From Bacillota bacterium (GTDB lineage Bacteria > Bacillota > Sulfobacillia > Sulfobacillales > Sulfobacillaceae), in NCBI GenBank assembly GCA_021797825.1, contig JAJZZA010000013.1, positions 1 through 57,041 of the forward strand: a DNA stretch of 57,041 nt, written 5' to 3'. The notes under the pieces are model-generated. The model did no database searches and had not been told where the DNA came from. It worked only from the letters and a program-made list of their open reading frames with translations. Positions 56,584 to 57,041 of the stretch are shown in pieces (the stretch's first letter is position 1; each line of letters opens with the position of its first letter). Both the position numbers and the translations under genes were made by a program.

Positions 56584-57041
56584 GCTCCCATCGTTCGGGA
56601 TCGACACATTAAAATCCTTCTGCCGACCATTTCGGAAAACGTTGTCCGCATCCCCGAACCGCGATAAGCCGTGCGGTGATAGCGGTCTGGCCTCATGTTC
56701 GCCAGCGGTGAGGTCTCTACCCCAGTTGAGTTCACGAGCCATCGCTGCCAGGACGGAAAGGACCCCGGCGATGCCATGTTGTTCACGGAACATTGAGCAC
56801 CAGGTTCCTGCCCAGCTCGGTGGCGACTGCAGGGTTATTTTATTATACCCGGTCGATGGCAATCCGCCGCCGGGAATCGTCTCATCTGAAAAGGTGCGGA
56901 CGCTTTCCCTTTAACCCCGCGCACGCCCGACTGAGGCGATAACGCGAGGAGGTCAAGTCCCGCTGGAATTGCATTCGGTCACAGGCGGTGGCCTCCAGAC
57001 CGCTTTGCGCGGTCTTTCTTAGCTGCCTGGAGGTCCGACAG
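56584..57041 (-). other. 458-bp region upstream of ispE to the window edge
   Basis: No gene recognised; veg and sspF, which precede ispE in Bacillus, were not found. A perfect TATAAT (56842-56847, minus, no clear -35) could drive ispE with a leader of about 250 nt. The last bases hold a plus-strand terminator. Confidence 0.5.
56992..57033 (+). terminator. Terminator-like nested hairpin at the right edge
   Basis: GACCGC, a 5-base loop and GCGGTC (56998-57014) followed by TTTCTT form a plus-strand terminator. An outer pair CCTCCAG/CTGGAGG (56992-56998 with 57027-57033) encloses it and could compete. No plus-strand gene is seen before it, so it may end a small RNA or a gene outside the window on the other side. 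Confidence 0.45.

Noticed and set aside
56953-56964. TCAAGTCCCGCT at the right edge matches the T-arm of the tRNA-Leu, a possible attachment site
   Set aside because: Only 12 bases match, the rest of the tRNA end does not, and no integrase is nearby. Chance is more likely.
1-57041. CRISPR arrays, insertion sequences, integrases or rRNA genes
   Set aside because: No spaced direct-repeat array, transposase or integrase motifs, or rRNA sequence was seen on either strand.

Overview
The window is GC-rich and almost every gene lies on the minus strand. It looks like the chromosome of an endospore-forming Firmicute. It carries spoIIE, spoVT, spoVG, yabP, yabQ, a fin-like gene and a spoVB/yabM-like flippase, in an order close to the Bacillus subtilis block ispE-purR-spoVG-glmU-prs-pth-fin-mfd-spoVT-yabM-mazG-rqcP-yabP-yabQ-divIC-yabR-spoIIE-tilS-ftsH. 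High GC, many GTG/TTG starts and divergent proteins suggest a deep lineage such as the Sulfobacillus group rather than Bacillus. That placement is inference.

Right to left on the minus strand (the direction of transcription): 57.0-52.7 kb holds ispE, a nucleotidyltransferase, purR and a threonine ammonia-lyase. spoVG follows behind an excellent sigma-H-type promoter. glmU-prs-pth-fin-mfd (51.2-44.4 kb) joins cell-wall precursor, PRPP, translation and transcription-coupled repair functions. A GlxA-type regulator and a divergent metallo-beta-lactamase-fold hydrolase interrupt the block. spoVT then follows behind a sigma-G-type promoter, then hemL, the flippase, mazG, hup, rqcP, yabP-yabQ, a small HTH gene, divIC and an S1-domain gene directly followed by tRNA-Leu(UAA).

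From 32.7 to 20.4 kb the conserved order is broken by an accessory stretch: an HTH-citrate synthase fusion, a CoA-transferase with unusual domain order, a decayed serine hydrolase, an aspartokinase, a KAS/acyltransferase pair, and two sugar nucleotidyltransferases. At 20.1 kb the ancestral order resumes with spoIIE, tilS and ftsH (hpt is missing), followed by two M16 peptidases and hutH. The left end holds addB-addA, a membrane-anchored repeat protein, the folate genes folP-folB-folK and the start of birA, which runs off the window.

The most interesting non-coding signals are: (1) six DnaA-box-like 9-mers at exactly 11-bp spacing, all in one orientation, in the presumed 5' leader of the small HTH-divIC genes (33933-33996); (2) two promoters on opposite strands occupying the same 42 bp, with overlapping palindromes, between the CoA-transferase and the HTH-citrate synthase; (3) a roughly 550-bp run of strong, partly mutually exclusive stem-loops upstream of folP; (4) a 123-bp inverted-repeat element; and (5) several promoters that start transcription at or within a few bases of the start codon. 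All gene calls come from reading translations and motifs; no database search was possible.
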